From contig JAHEAQ010000045.1 of NCBI GenBank assembly GCA_024642705.1, positions 1 through 39,884 of the forward strand: DNA of 39,884 nt, read 5' to 3'. This document shows, piece by piece, positions 8,887 to 17,309 of this stretch (its first letter is position 1; each line of letters starts with the position of its first letter). This DNA comes from Bacteroidota bacterium. GTDB lineage: Bacteria; Bacteroidota; Bacteroidia; Chitinophagales; Saprospiraceae. Both the position numbers and the translations under genes were made by a program. Below the pieces are notes generated by a model. The model made no database searches. It was not told where the DNA came from and saw only the letters and a program-made list of their open reading frames with translations.

Positions 8887-9654
8887 ATGCCTCTGCTTAG
8901 AATTTTGATGATTTTTTTATTTGGAATTTTGATTTCTTGTGAACAAAATGTTCCTTATGAAATTAATCAAGATAAAGAAGCAGAGGCATTTTTGGAAGTT
9001 GCATTAAAAGAAGCAGGGACATTAGAAAAATGGAATGCCATTACTGAACTTTCCTTTATTAAAAAGACACGCATGTATTTGCCTGATTCCACAATTGAAG
9101 ATGCTTCAGTTCAAAGGCAGCTTTTTAGGAATTATCCCCAATTTTATGCTGAAATAGAATACTTAGATGACTCAAAAAAAAGGAAAATTATTCAGATTAA
9201 TGATGAAGTAAAATATTTTGAAAATGGCACTCAAATCATAGATTCATTGTCTTTGGCAAAAGCTGAAATCAATATAAGAACAGCTTATTATGTAATCGGA
9301 TTGCCTTTTAAATTAAAAGATAAAGGACCTACTTTAGTTTCTATTTCAAACGAAAAGTTATCCAATGACAGCATAGTTAATAGTCTTCAGATTCAGCATC
9401 AATCTGATAATGGAGAAGCAAAAAATGAAAATTGGTGGGTTTATTTTTCTCAAGAAACCAATGAAATGTTAGGTTATCTTATTTACCATGATAATCGATA
9501 TAGTTATATTTTAAATGATAGTACAACTGTGATTAACGGTTTTCATTTCCCTATTTTGAGAAGGAGTATGGCATTGGATGCAAAAAAGGAAAACGAATAC
9601 TTGCGAGCTGATTATGTTTATTCTGATATTCAAATCAAAACAAAAGAAGAATAA
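8887..9654 (+). CDS. LolA-like lipoprotein (resembles DUF6503)
   Basis: 255 residues. The lipoprotein signal ends in GILISC, so Cys18 is the likely lipidation site. The body is beta-rich with short repeating strands (for example SFIKKTRMYLPDS, KYFENGTQIIDS, NWWVYFSQETNEMLGYLIYH), a pattern seen in DUF6503 and other LolA-like Bacteroidota proteins that may bind hydrophobic ligands. There are no catalytic motifs. It starts 7 bp after the metalloprotease stop codon, so it is almost certainly translated from the same transcript, and it may assist or anchor the upstream proteases. The family assignment is from memory of the pattern. Confidence 0.65.
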   Translation: MPLLRILMIFLFGILISCEQNVPYEINQDKEAEAFLEVALKEAGTLEKWNAITELSFIKKTRMYLPDSTIEDASVQRQLFRNYPQFYAEIEYLDDSKKRKIIQINDEVKYFENGTQIIDSLSLAKAEINIRTAYYVIGLPFKLKDKGPTLVSISNEKLSNDSIVNSLQIQHQSDNGEAKNENWWVYFSQETNEMLGYLIYHDNRYSYILNDSTTVINGFHFPILRRSMALDAKKENEYLRADYVYSDIQIKTKEE

Positions 9655-9693
9655 AGGCGTTTAGTATATTATTTATGTTAATAATATGCTTTT

Positions 9694-11079
9694 ATGAAAT
9701 TTAACTATGTATTTGTTATCCTCATTTTTAGTTCTCTTTTTATTTCCTGCCAACCACAAATAATTGAAATAACCACGGACATCAAGGATCCAAATACGCG
9801 ATCTTTTGCTTTTCAAAATCAAATTGAAAATATTTTCGAAACGGTTCAATTAGGGCGACCAGAACCTATTAATTATGATTTTGGAGATCGGAAATTAGTC
9901 TTAGAATTGAGAACTGCAGGGTCAACTCAATATGTTTTTATGACTCCTGATACAAAAATCAAAATTTCAAAAACACCTCAGCAAGGCGAGTTTGTTATAA
10001 CTAGCAATCATCAAAAAGAACAAGATTTGCTTGCTTCATTTGACAAGGAATTAAGTATTGCAGAAACAAAATACAGCCATTATGAAATCATGAATTCCAA
10101 TTTGAAAGATTTCGAGGTTAAATTAGTTGAGAAATATGCTAATTTGAATGCAGTTGTGGGAATGGCAAAGAAGGAAGGTAGAGTGGATAAAAAGATTTTG
10201 TATTGGTTAGAAGAACGGATTAAAGCTGCAGAAATAAATTCTAAAATCAATTATCCGGCATATTTTAAGTTCCTTAGAAAACAAAACCCTGAGTTACCAG
10301 AAAATTATTATGATTTTGTCAAAAATTTTAATTTTGACGACCCTCAATTGTTTTACTTCTATGACATAAAATCTGTTGGCGCAGCAATTATTGCCCATAA
10401 ATTCAATTATGCAGAAATGGAAAGTTTGGGAGCGTATTACAGTGCCCAATTTAATGCAGTAAAAGAATATACCTCTAATCCCATTATTAAAGATTTATAT
10501 GAATATAAGTTTCTCAACGAAAAAATAAACATGGCGGGAGGAATTGATGGAATTGAGGACGAAATAAATGAATATTTGACTACTTCGAAAAATCAAGATA
10601 ATATTCAAGAACTAAATCAAATTATTGCTTCTTGGAGCCATCTTAAAAAAGGCTTAGAAGCACCGAATTTTTCTGCTTTTACAAGAGATGGCAAAGAAGT
10701 AAAGCTATCTGACCTACGAGGTAAAAATGTGTATATTGATGTTTGGGCTACATGGTGCGGGCCTTGTATTTCTGAAATACCAGCATTGAAAGCAATGGAA
10801 ACCAAATATCATGATGAGAATGTAGAATTTGTGAGTGTTTCAATCGATGTAGCTAGCGATAAGCAAAAATGGATGGATTTTGTTGAAAAAAGAGAATTGA
10901 AAGGAATACAAATAATGGCTGAGAATGATTGGAGATCCGAAATTACTAGGAATTATAATATACAGGGTATACCTCGGTTCTTGTTAATCGATGAAGAGGG
11001 AAAAATAGTTAGTGCTGATGCACCACGACCCTCAAGTACTAGGCAATTGGAAAGTTTGTTGGCTACGGTTTTGAATTAA
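9694..11079 (+). CDS. TlpA-like thioredoxin-fold lipoprotein
   Basis: 461 residues. The lipobox LFISC puts Cys19 at the lipid-attachment site. Residues about 20-310 are a helical and beta-rich region typical of Bacteroidota TlpA proteins with a DUF4369-like N-terminus. The thioredoxin domain starts near APNFSAFTRDGKEVKLSDL, has the redox motif WCGPC at residues 354-358 and the cis-Pro segment GIPRFLLIDEEGK. It should work in the periplasm as a thiol-disulfide reductase. It is the last gene of the envelope operon, 39 bp after the lipoprotein. Its stop codon overlaps the stop of the convergent GNAT gene in the shared four bases TTAA (11076-11079). Confidence 0.9.
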   Translation: MKFNYVFVILIFSSLFISCQPQIIEITTDIKDPNTRSFAFQNQIENIFETVQLGRPEPINYDFGDRKLVLELRTAGSTQYVFMTPDTKIKISKTPQQGEFVITSNHQKEQDLLASFDKELSIAETKYSHYEIMNSNLKDFEVKLVEKYANLNAVVGMAKKEGRVDKKILYWLEERIKAAEINSKINYPAYFKFLRKQNPELPENYYDFVKNFNFDDPQLFYFYDIKSVGAAIIAHKFNYAEMESLGAYYSAQFNAVKEYTSNPIIKDLYEYKFLNEKINMAGGIDGIEDEINEYLTTSKNQDNIQELNQIIASWSHLKKGLEAPNFSAFTRDGKEVKLSDLRGKNVYIDVWATWCGPCISEIPALKAMETKYHDENVEFVSVSIDVASDKQKWMDFVEKRELKGIQIMAENDWRSEITRNYNIQGIPRFLLIDEEGKIVSADAPRPSSTRQLESLLATVLN

Positions 11080-11582
11080 TCAATAGATATTTTTTTTTCA
11101 AAACACCAAAAGGATCTTTCTCTAAAAGGGAAATAGACCTCACCTCTTCTTTGATAATTTAAATTGTCATACATTTTTAAAGCTATTTCATTCATGGAAA
11201 AAGCATCTAGCCGTATGGAAGCATATAAATTTTCTTTAAAATACTTTTCAGCATGCACCATTAAAGCAGCTGCAATTCCCATTTTTTGGAATTTAGGGTC
11301 TACAGCTAGCCTATGGATGACTCCTATTTTTCCATCCTTAAACTTCCAATTTATTTCTAAATATTGAACATCTTGATGGTCATTGATTATAATTATCCCT
11401 GCCAAAATTTTTTCATGAAAATAACCAAAAGCTTCTTTTTTACCTATATCTTTTTGAATGGTCTCTAAAGTAGGATAATGTTCGGTCCATTGAGGAATAC
11501 CAATGGAATACATGTAATTCCTGCAATCTGTAATTATTTGAAATGCTCGATCTAGATCTTCATTTTCTAATTGTCTGATCAT
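11076..11582 (-). CDS. GNAT family N-acetyltransferase
   Basis: 168 residues of the Gcn5-related acetyltransferase fold. The acetyl-CoA motif A is HRLAVDPKFQKMGIAAALMV (Q/R-x-x-G-x-G/A as QKMGIA). A start motif RQLENEDLDRAFQIITDC and a C-terminal MYDNLNYQRRGEVYFPF are typical of the small stand-alone members. The acceptor is unknown. The ATG at 11582 lies 23 bp inside the end of the glycerophosphodiesterase gene, so the two are translationally coupled; the stop shares TTAA with the TlpA gene on the other strand. Confidence 0.85.
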   Translation of the reverse strand: MIRQLENEDLDRAFQIITDCRNYMYSIGIPQWTEHYPTLETIQKDIGKKEAFGYFHEKILAGIIIINDHQDVQYLEINWKFKDGKIGVIHRLAVDPKFQKMGIAAALMVHAEKYFKENLYASIRLDAFSMNEIALKMYDNLNYQRRGEVYFPFRERSFWCFEKKISID

Positions 11583-12624
11583 AAATCTTGTCTCTTATTT
11601 TAATTGCACTTAGGATGTTATCTGACATGATAGCGTCTACTCCAAGTTCAATAAAGTAAGCTAATTCTTCCTCAACAGTTTCGAATCCAACAACACCTTC
11701 TTTTGAAAGAAATTTATAATCAATCGCATAATTTGGATCTCTGAAAGTGTAAAGATGAATTGGAATGTTTTTTTTATGAGCCAATTCTATTAACGGAATA
11801 TTTCGCTGTTCGATTATCAATTTAGTCGGTACTTTCGAAACATGAAACATTTGAAGATTACGTTCCAATATTACTTTTTTTAAGTATTTTTTTGCATTTC
11901 TTTTTTTGGTGAATTTTGACAATTCTTGGGTGTCATCAAATCCTAATTGGCATTTATTAATCGAATAAAATTCCTTGTCCGAAGCCACCACATCCATCAT
12001 TCTTGGGTCAAAAGATTGAATCCAAACATTGGAATCTTTCAATAAATTCCTAGATTTTAATTCATTTTTCACCTGATCAGAAATATCATTCAAGGTCATG
12101 GTATGACTGTATTTGTCATCCGTTTTTATTTCAATATAAATTTTCAAATCATTTCGTTCATGCTCTTGCCGTAATTCCAAAAGGAGATTTAAAGCTTCTC
12201 CAAGAGTTGGCATCCTATATTCTGAAGTCATTATCTGATAATCAGGTCTTTCACTATCAGGAGCAGGAAAGGTAACTTTTAGGTTTCTCAATTCTTCTTG
12301 ATCGAAATCAGTAACTACCCAATTCTTTTCTTTTTTTCTTTCTGGAAATAAAGTTTCTAATTGTGCTTCTCCTATCAATCTATTTAATTTATAATCATGG
12401 CCTACGATTAAGAGCCCATCCTTAGTTTGAATGAGATCCAATTCAAAGCCGTCAGCACCAAGATTTATGGCATTGCGAAAACCGAACAAAGTGTTTTCGC
12501 CCCCATAAGCTGGAGCTCCCCGATGACCAATTATTAGGCATTGCCCACTAAGAGCTTGATTTTTTTGTGCTGAGCTATACATATAACAAAATAGAAAAAG
12601 AAATAAGAAATTTATTCGATACAT
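11560..12624 (-). CDS. secreted glycerophosphodiester phosphodiesterase
   Basis: 354 residues with a signal peptide ending near MYSSAQ (residue 20). The GDPD active site is complete: H34-R35 in IIGHRGAP, E43-N44 in GGENT, E61 and D63 in GFELDLIQTKDG, and H76 in IVGHDYKLNRL. It should split glycerophosphodiesters into glycerol-3-phosphate and an alcohol in the periplasm, recycling phospholipid head groups. The C-terminal SDNILSAIKIRD is typical of the family end. It is followed, with 23 bp overlap, by the GNAT gene. The upstream sugar cassette ends 71 bp before its start, and whether transcription continues through is unclear. Confidence 0.93.
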   Translation of the reverse strand: MYRINFLFLFLFCYMYSSAQKNQALSGQCLIIGHRGAPAYGGENTLFGFRNAINLGADGFELDLIQTKDGLLIVGHDYKLNRLIGEAQLETLFPERKKEKNWVVTDFDQEELRNLKVTFPAPDSERPDYQIMTSEYRMPTLGEALNLLLELRQEHERNDLKIYIEIKTDDKYSHTMTLNDISDQVKNELKSRNLLKDSNVWIQSFDPRMMDVVASDKEFYSINKCQLGFDDTQELSKFTKKRNAKKYLKKVILERNLQMFHVSKVPTKLIIEQRNIPLIELAHKKNIPIHLYTFRDPNYAIDYKFLSKEGVVGFETVEEELAYFIELGVDAIMSDNILSAIKIRDKIYDQTIRK

Positions 12625-12695
12625 GATTTGAAGATAACAAAAGAAAAGGATTGACGATACGTTTTAGGCATTAAATCACTTCAAAATTGCAATTT

Positions 12696-13811
12696 TTAAG
12701 GTTGGAATATTTTCCTTAAATTTTCAGAAATATAAATTACATTTTCCTCTGTTAAACCCGGATATATTGGTAAACTTAAAGAAGTTAAAGCCATTTTTTC
12801 TGCAATTGGAAAATCATTTTTTGAGTATCCTAAGAATTGATAAGCTTTCTGAAGATGAGGAGGAATTGGGTAGTGAATCAGAGTTTGAATCCCTTTGTGC
12901 TGCAATTTCTCTTGGACATCGTCTCTATTTTCACAACGAATACAATAAACATGGCATACATGCGAACCATCATCTGGAATATTTGGAATAATTAAATCTT
13001 CTATGTCATCAAGTTGAAATTTGTACCACTTCGCGATTTGAAGTCGGTTTTTATTCCATTCATTGATATATTTTAATTTTACACTTAATAACGCAGCTTG
13101 CATTTCATCAAGTCTTGAATTAAGGCCAATAGTATCGTTGATATATTTTATGGAAGAGCCATAATTTCTAAGTGACATTGATTTATTTGCAAGGATTTTA
13201 TCATTTGTTGTAATAATACCAGCATCACCTAACGCCCCTAAATTTTTGCCTGGATAAAAACTTGTAGCATTAATATGTCCAAAAGAAGCAGATCTCTTTC
13301 CTTCTAATACAGCGCCTTGTGATTGTGCATTATCCTCTATTACATACAGATTGTAGATTTTTGCAATATCCATTATTTTTGTCATGTTGCACATCTGACC
13401 GAAAAGATGGACAGCCATTATAGCTTTTGTTTTATCTGAGATTTTGTCAATAATAAGGTTAGTATCAATATTAAAAGTGTCAGCACTCGGTTCAATTGGA
13501 ATTATTGTTGCACCTACAGCGTAAATGGCATTCCAACAAGCTATATATGCATTCGAAGCAACCAATACTTCATCTCCTGGTCCGATATTCAAAGCGCGTA
13601 ATGCAATAATTAATCCATCAAGGCCACTATTGACACCAACACTATATTTGGAGCTAGTAAAATTTGAAAATTCATTTTCGAATTGTTGCACTTTTTGACC
13701 TAAGATGTACCATTTGCTTTGGATAACTGATTTTGCAGCTTGAAACAATTCTTCTTCAATATCATCATGTATACCATCGAAGGATAAAAATGGAATTCTA
13801 TTGTTTTTCAT
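12696..13811 (-). CDS. DegT/DnrJ/EryC1 sugar aminotransferase (FdtB/QdtB-like)
   Basis: 371 residues from the ATG at 13811. A longer open frame reaches 13913, but its extra 34 residues overlap the upstream glycosyltransferase and do not resemble the family; MKNNRIPFLSFDGIHDDIEE is a normal start. The pyridoxal-phosphate Lys is K189 in SFYPGKNLGALGD and D160 sits in VIEDNAQSQGA. Family members transfer an amino group from glutamate to a nucleotide-linked keto sugar. The sugar 3,4-ketoisomerase in the same operon indicates a dTDP-3-keto-6-deoxyhexose substrate, giving a 3-amino-3,6-dideoxy sugar; that is inference. It starts 14 bp inside the end of the GtrB-like gene. Confidence 0.93.
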   Translation of the reverse strand: MKNNRIPFLSFDGIHDDIEEELFQAAKSVIQSKWYILGQKVQQFENEFSNFTSSKYSVGVNSGLDGLIIALRALNIGPGDEVLVASNAYIACWNAIYAVGATIIPIEPSADTFNIDTNLIIDKISDKTKAIMAVHLFGQMCNMTKIMDIAKIYNLYVIEDNAQSQGAVLEGKRSASFGHINATSFYPGKNLGALGDAGIITTNDKILANKSMSLRNYGSSIKYINDTIGLNSRLDEMQAALLSVKLKYINEWNKNRLQIAKWYKFQLDDIEDLIIPNIPDDGSHVCHVYCIRCENRDDVQEKLQHKGIQTLIHYPIPPHLQKAYQFLGYSKNDFPIAEKMALTSLSLPIYPGLTEENVIYISENLRKIFQP

Positions 13812-14745
13812 TTTCTTTTTTCTTGATGATATAACCTGGACGGTGCTTGACTTCTTCAAAGATTCTCCAAATGTATTCGGCCACAATTCCAAGGCTGAAA
13901 AGTACCAATCCATTGAAAAAACTTACCAAAACGATGATTGTTGCCCATCCTTGCACTGGAAAACCGAAAAGTTTGTTCTCCCCAAAAAATTTTGCAAGTA
14001 CAATAGCTATTATTATAACTAATGAGAAAAAAAAGGTCAAAAAACCAATTGTAGTAATGAATTTGATTGGAAAGTTTGAACTGCTGAAAAAATTATCCAT
14101 TGCCAATTTTAATTTCTTCTTGAGAGTCCATCTGGATTGATGAGAAGCAGATGGTCTTGTGTACGAAATAAAAACTGGATCATATCCTAATCTCAAAGCT
14201 TCTAATATTGGACTAGTATTTCTAGGGCTTATGTTTTTATTTATTAAATCTACCACTTCACGATCTGCTGAAAATCCATTTGCACCTCCAGGCGGATATT
14301 TTATATCTGAAAACCGGTTCATCAATTTGTAATAAGATTTAGAAAAAAAATCATTTATTTTTCCATCATTACGAACTTCATGATGCGAAATAACAATTTT
14401 AGCTCCTTCTTGCCATTTCCTATACATTTTGACAATAACATCAAGTGGTTTTTGCATATCGTCAGGCATCATTTGAATGCAGTTGCCTTTAGCTAAAGTT
14501 AATCCAGCAAATTGTACATAAGGACTTGTGAAATTTTTGCTTAGTTGATAGGCTCTAACTTCATCAATTTCGTTTTCTAATGCTAAAGCAATTTCGAAGG
14601 ATCGATCCTTCGATCCATCATCAATTATGATCAATTCAAATTGAATATTTTCTTTTCGCAAATAATCTACCGTTTTCAAAGTAGTGTCTTTAAGCCGTTC
14701 TTCACTTTGATAGGATAATAGAATGAGGCTTAGTAAATCTTTCAT
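13798..14745 (-). CDS. GtrB-like polyprenyl-phosphate glycosyltransferase (GT2)
   Basis: 315 residues. The GT-A domain covers about 1-225, with the nucleotide-sugar motifs IIIDDGSKDRS (DDG at 42-44) and MMPDDMQKP (DD at 95-96, in place of the usual DADLQ-P). Two C-terminal membrane helices (about 228-255 and 265-293) are typical of GtrB, ArnC and DPMS-type enzymes. It should load a sugar from its nucleotide donor onto undecaprenyl phosphate at the inner face of the inner membrane. It overlaps GtrA by 4 bp upstream and the aminotransferase by 14 bp downstream, which supports a stepwise pathway with those two. Confidence 0.9.
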   Translation of the reverse strand: MKDLLSLILLSYQSEERLKDTTLKTVDYLRKENIQFELIIIDDGSKDRSFEIALALENEIDEVRAYQLSKNFTSPYVQFAGLTLAKGNCIQMMPDDMQKPLDVIVKMYRKWQEGAKIVISHHEVRNDGKINDFFSKSYYKLMNRFSDIKYPPGGANGFSADREVVDLINKNISPRNTSPILEALRLGYDPVFISYTRPSASHQSRWTLKKKLKLAMDNFFSSSNFPIKFITTIGFLTFFFSLVIIIAIVLAKFFGENKLFGFPVQGWATIIVLVSFFNGLVLFSLGIVAEYIWRIFEEVKHRPGYIIKKKENEKQ

Positions 14746-15134
14746 TTTTTTGTCAAAAATTTATTTGATGTAAAAAAATTCCACGACATAGTAAATGGTA
14801 ATGCCAAAAATGGATATACCCAATTTTCAAAATTTGTGAAATACTTAAAAATACTGATTAATATTACTCCCCAAATCATGCCAGTTAAATAAATACTATA
14901 ATACCTTAATAGATTTTTCATTTTCATTTCAGACTTAAATGTAAAACGACTATTTAGATAAAAAGAAAGCAGTATGGATATTGAATACACTGAGACATAA
15001 GTTAAATACAATGGGGTCTCGTAAAATTTGAGCAATACAAAACTTGTTCCCATTGAAAGAGGTGTGACAATAGAGCCAATAGCAGAAAATTTTGCAAACT
15101 TCTGCACAAATATTTTTAGGGTAAAATCGGACAT
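14742..15134 (-). CDS. GtrA family membrane protein (putative lipid-linked sugar flippase)
   Basis: 130 residues with four membrane helices (about 12-33, 37-58, 76-96 and 101-121) and the GtrA-family pattern FAKFSAIGSIVTPLSMGTSF at the start and SWNFFTSNKFLTKK at the end. GtrA proteins are thought to flip undecaprenyl-phosphate sugars across the inner membrane. Its start codon overlaps the stop of the ketoisomerase gene by one base and its end overlaps the GtrB-like gene by 4 bp, the typical GtrA-GtrB coupling. Confidence 0.9.
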   Translation of the reverse strand: MSDFTLKIFVQKFAKFSAIGSIVTPLSMGTSFVLLKFYETPLYLTYVSVYSISILLSFYLNSRFTFKSEMKMKNLLRYYSIYLTGMIWGVILISIFKYFTNFENWVYPFLALPFTMSWNFFTSNKFLTKK

Positions 15135-15541
15135 TATTTTTTTGTGATTTCTTTAAATAAATCTAAAGAGCGAATATAATCTTTCTCATCATAAAGTGTC
15201 GAACTCATTACCAATTGCACAGCATCGATGCTATAAAACATTTCGTGCCAACATAATTTTGGGATAATTAATCCCTGGTTAGGGTTGCGAAGAAGAAACT
15301 CGGTTTCTAACCCATTTCTATCTATACTTTTTACATTAATTTCCCCATTTAATGCTATCAAAATCATTTCAGTTTCATAATGCGCATGCCTGCCTCTTGA
15401 AACGTTAGAAGGAGTTCCATATGTCCAAAAAATTCTCTTGATTTGAAAAGGCAATTCATCTTCGAAACTTGCAATGGATAGGTAACCAATATTTTCTTTT
15501 CCTATTTTCTGAAATTCAATTATGTATGGACTAGCATTCAT
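15134..15541 (-). CDS. FdtA/QdtA-like dTDP-sugar 3,4-ketoisomerase (cupin)
   Basis: 135 residues of the WxcM/FdtA cupin family. Conserved features are RIFWTYG (strand 3 region), the SRGRHAHYE motif with H52 and H54 in the active site, and PKLCWHEMFYSIDAVQLVMSS near the end. Characterised members convert dTDP-4-keto-6-deoxyglucose to the 3-keto isomer, the substrate for a 3-aminotransferase (Fuc3N or Qui3N route). A matching DegT aminotransferase is in the same operon. The third enzyme of the known routes, an N-acetyltransferase, is missing from this cassette but candidates lie in the neighbouring operon. RmlA and RmlB are not in the window. Confidence 0.88.
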   Translation of the reverse strand: MNASPYIIEFQKIGKENIGYLSIASFEDELPFQIKRIFWTYGTPSNVSRGRHAHYETEMILIALNGEINVKSIDRNGLETEFLLRNPNQGLIIPKLCWHEMFYSIDAVQLVMSSTLYDEKDYIRSLDLFKEITKK

Positions 15542-15547
15542 TAAATG

Positions 15548-17188
15548 TCATCTTTTTTTGAAACTTATAAGTTGATTTTTTTTATATAAATCAACTTTCT
15601 CGCCATTTTCTGCACTGTAAAATTTTCGTTCATCAAGATTGAACACCCAAATCGGTTCATAATTGTTGATAACTTCAAAAAATAATGTGTTATATAACCA
15701 ATCATCGAAATCTGCAATTCCTCGCCATGCTGTTCCTTGGACACTAAAAATTACATAATCATTTTGTTGTTCAATAAACTCATTGTAAGCTTCTTGCTGG
15801 TAAATTTTGTTTTTATCTGAAATACGTCCTATCAACTTAGGATAAATATGTTTTTGGCTTGGAAATTTATCTAAAGCAAGATAAGCTTGCGTTTCAGTCC
15901 CTAAAATTGCAAATTTATCAGATGGTAACATCCTTGGTTTTAAATTATCTGTCATTGCATATAAAGCTCCTACAAAATTTCCACTATGCGCACGCTCAGA
16001 GTTTAATAAATAATTTTCTGCAAAATAAGATGAACTATTTTGAAAAAGGTCGCCTGAAAAAGCTATAAAAATCAACAAAGGTGTAATAAAGAGAAAACTT
16101 TGGTTTTTCTTGATGTTTTCCAAAGTATTTTTTAATGCAAGCAAGCTTAATGGTAAAATGGATAGGAATGGAATCCAATATTGCCCATAAAACCTGTAAC
16201 CTGGGATTACATTGATTAACGTTGCAACCAACAATATGACCAAAAGTGAAAAATATTTTTTTCTCCAATTAAAAGCCAACAATAAAATAGACAAAAATAA
16301 AAGCAAAAGGCTGAAAAGTTGATACTTCAAAATTCTACCAAAATAAGATTTCAAATAGATGAAGCTTTCATCAAAACTGATCATATTGGTATATTTGCTT
16401 GGAAACTCTATCAGCCAATATCTTGCTTCCTCAAAGGATCCTTGCACCATTATTGGCAAAAGGCACAAAAATATCATCATCATTGCTCCCAAACCTAAAA
16501 AGAGAATATTTTTCAAACCTTCTTTTTTCAAATAAGGTTCTGAATTGTTCAAACTTTGAATGATTAGAAAAATTAATGCTCCTGCTCCAAATAAAGCTGC
16601 AGTTTGCTTAATCAATGCTCCACCTGCAATTAAAAAACCAGCAAGCATTAAGTTAATTGAAAGTTTTTTGAACTTTGGGGAAATTAGAAACCAATACCCC
16701 AACAAAGTAAATAAAGTAACAAAATGTTCGGAAACAGTCTCTGTGCCATAACTATATATGTTATTGGCTAAAAAAAAGCTTATAGAACCAATTAAAAAGG
16801 CAAATGAAATTGAAGAGAATTTCTTTGCGATAAAAGCTATAAGAACTGAATTGATAAAAACTAGAAAAAAGCCTAACATTCTTAGCCCCCATGCAGACCA
16901 TCCAAATATCATTGTTCCGAAACCATAACAGTAATAGAGCAATGGCGGCTTCATTTCATAGAAATCCACAAACATTCTCTCACCTTTGAATGCTTTTTCT
17001 CCAAGAATGGAGTAGGTAGCTTCATCACTCAATACCGGTGTATTAAAAGCATATATTCTAATTATAAATGCCAAGACAAATATGAAAAGTGCCAGTCCAA
17101 AATAGATCCATTCTACATTAAGAACATATTTTTTTTTAGGGTTAGGAGTAATGGCTTTATTTTTTGCTTTCGAACTTTTTTTTGTCAT
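15548..17188 (-). CDS. GT39/ArnT-like multi-pass membrane glycosyltransferase
   Basis: 546 residues. A basic N-terminal tail (1-24) precedes a first helix (about 27-47). The catalytic loop follows with D55-E56 in VLSDEATYS, the GT-C position that binds the lipid-linked donor in PMT and ArnT proteins, then YEMKPPLLYY. About ten more helices lie up to residue 365, and a soluble extracytoplasmic domain ends the protein. It should take a sugar from an undecaprenyl-phosphate donor and attach it to an envelope acceptor such as lipid A, a glycan or a protein. It is the first gene of the minus-strand cassette, 6 bp before the ketoisomerase gene. The acceptor is unknown. Confidence 0.85.
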   Translation of the reverse strand: MTKKSSKAKNKAITPNPKKKYVLNVEWIYFGLALFIFVLAFIIRIYAFNTPVLSDEATYSILGEKAFKGERMFVDFYEMKPPLLYYCYGFGTMIFGWSAWGLRMLGFFLVFINSVLIAFIAKKFSSISFAFLIGSISFFLANNIYSYGTETVSEHFVTLFTLLGYWFLISPKFKKLSINLMLAGFLIAGGALIKQTAALFGAGALIFLIIQSLNNSEPYLKKEGLKNILFLGLGAMMMIFLCLLPIMVQGSFEEARYWLIEFPSKYTNMISFDESFIYLKSYFGRILKYQLFSLLLLFLSILLLAFNWRKKYFSLLVILLVATLINVIPGYRFYGQYWIPFLSILPLSLLALKNTLENIKKNQSFLFITPLLIFIAFSGDLFQNSSSYFAENYLLNSERAHSGNFVGALYAMTDNLKPRMLPSDKFAILGTETQAYLALDKFPSQKHIYPKLIGRISDKNKIYQQEAYNEFIEQQNDYVIFSVQGTAWRGIADFDDWLYNTLFFEVINNYEPIWVFNLDERKFYSAENGEKVDLYKKNQLISFKKR

Positions 17189-17271
17189 AGTAATGCTCGT
17201 ATCGTGATATTATTTTAAATATATTGCCTTCAGATCGGTAAATATAATTAAAATTTTATATGTTTAATTCC

Positions 17272-17279
17272 TAACTTTG
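17272..17279 (+). promoter_or_regulatory. Bacteroidota -7 promoter box (TAACTTTG)
   Basis: An exact TAnnTTTG match in the 121-bp divergent gap, 30 bp before the TTG start of the BKACE gene, so it probably drives the plus-strand operon. No clear -33 TTG is present at normal spacing. Confidence 0.55.
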
Positions 17280-17309
17280 TGAGAGCTTTATAGTTAAATA
17301 CAAAAGAAA

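Noticed and set aside
13812-13913. N-terminal extension of the DegT aminotransferase
   Set aside because: The 34 extra residues come from the antisense-free overlap with the GtrB-like gene, have no family similarity, and the ATG at 13811 gives the usual start.
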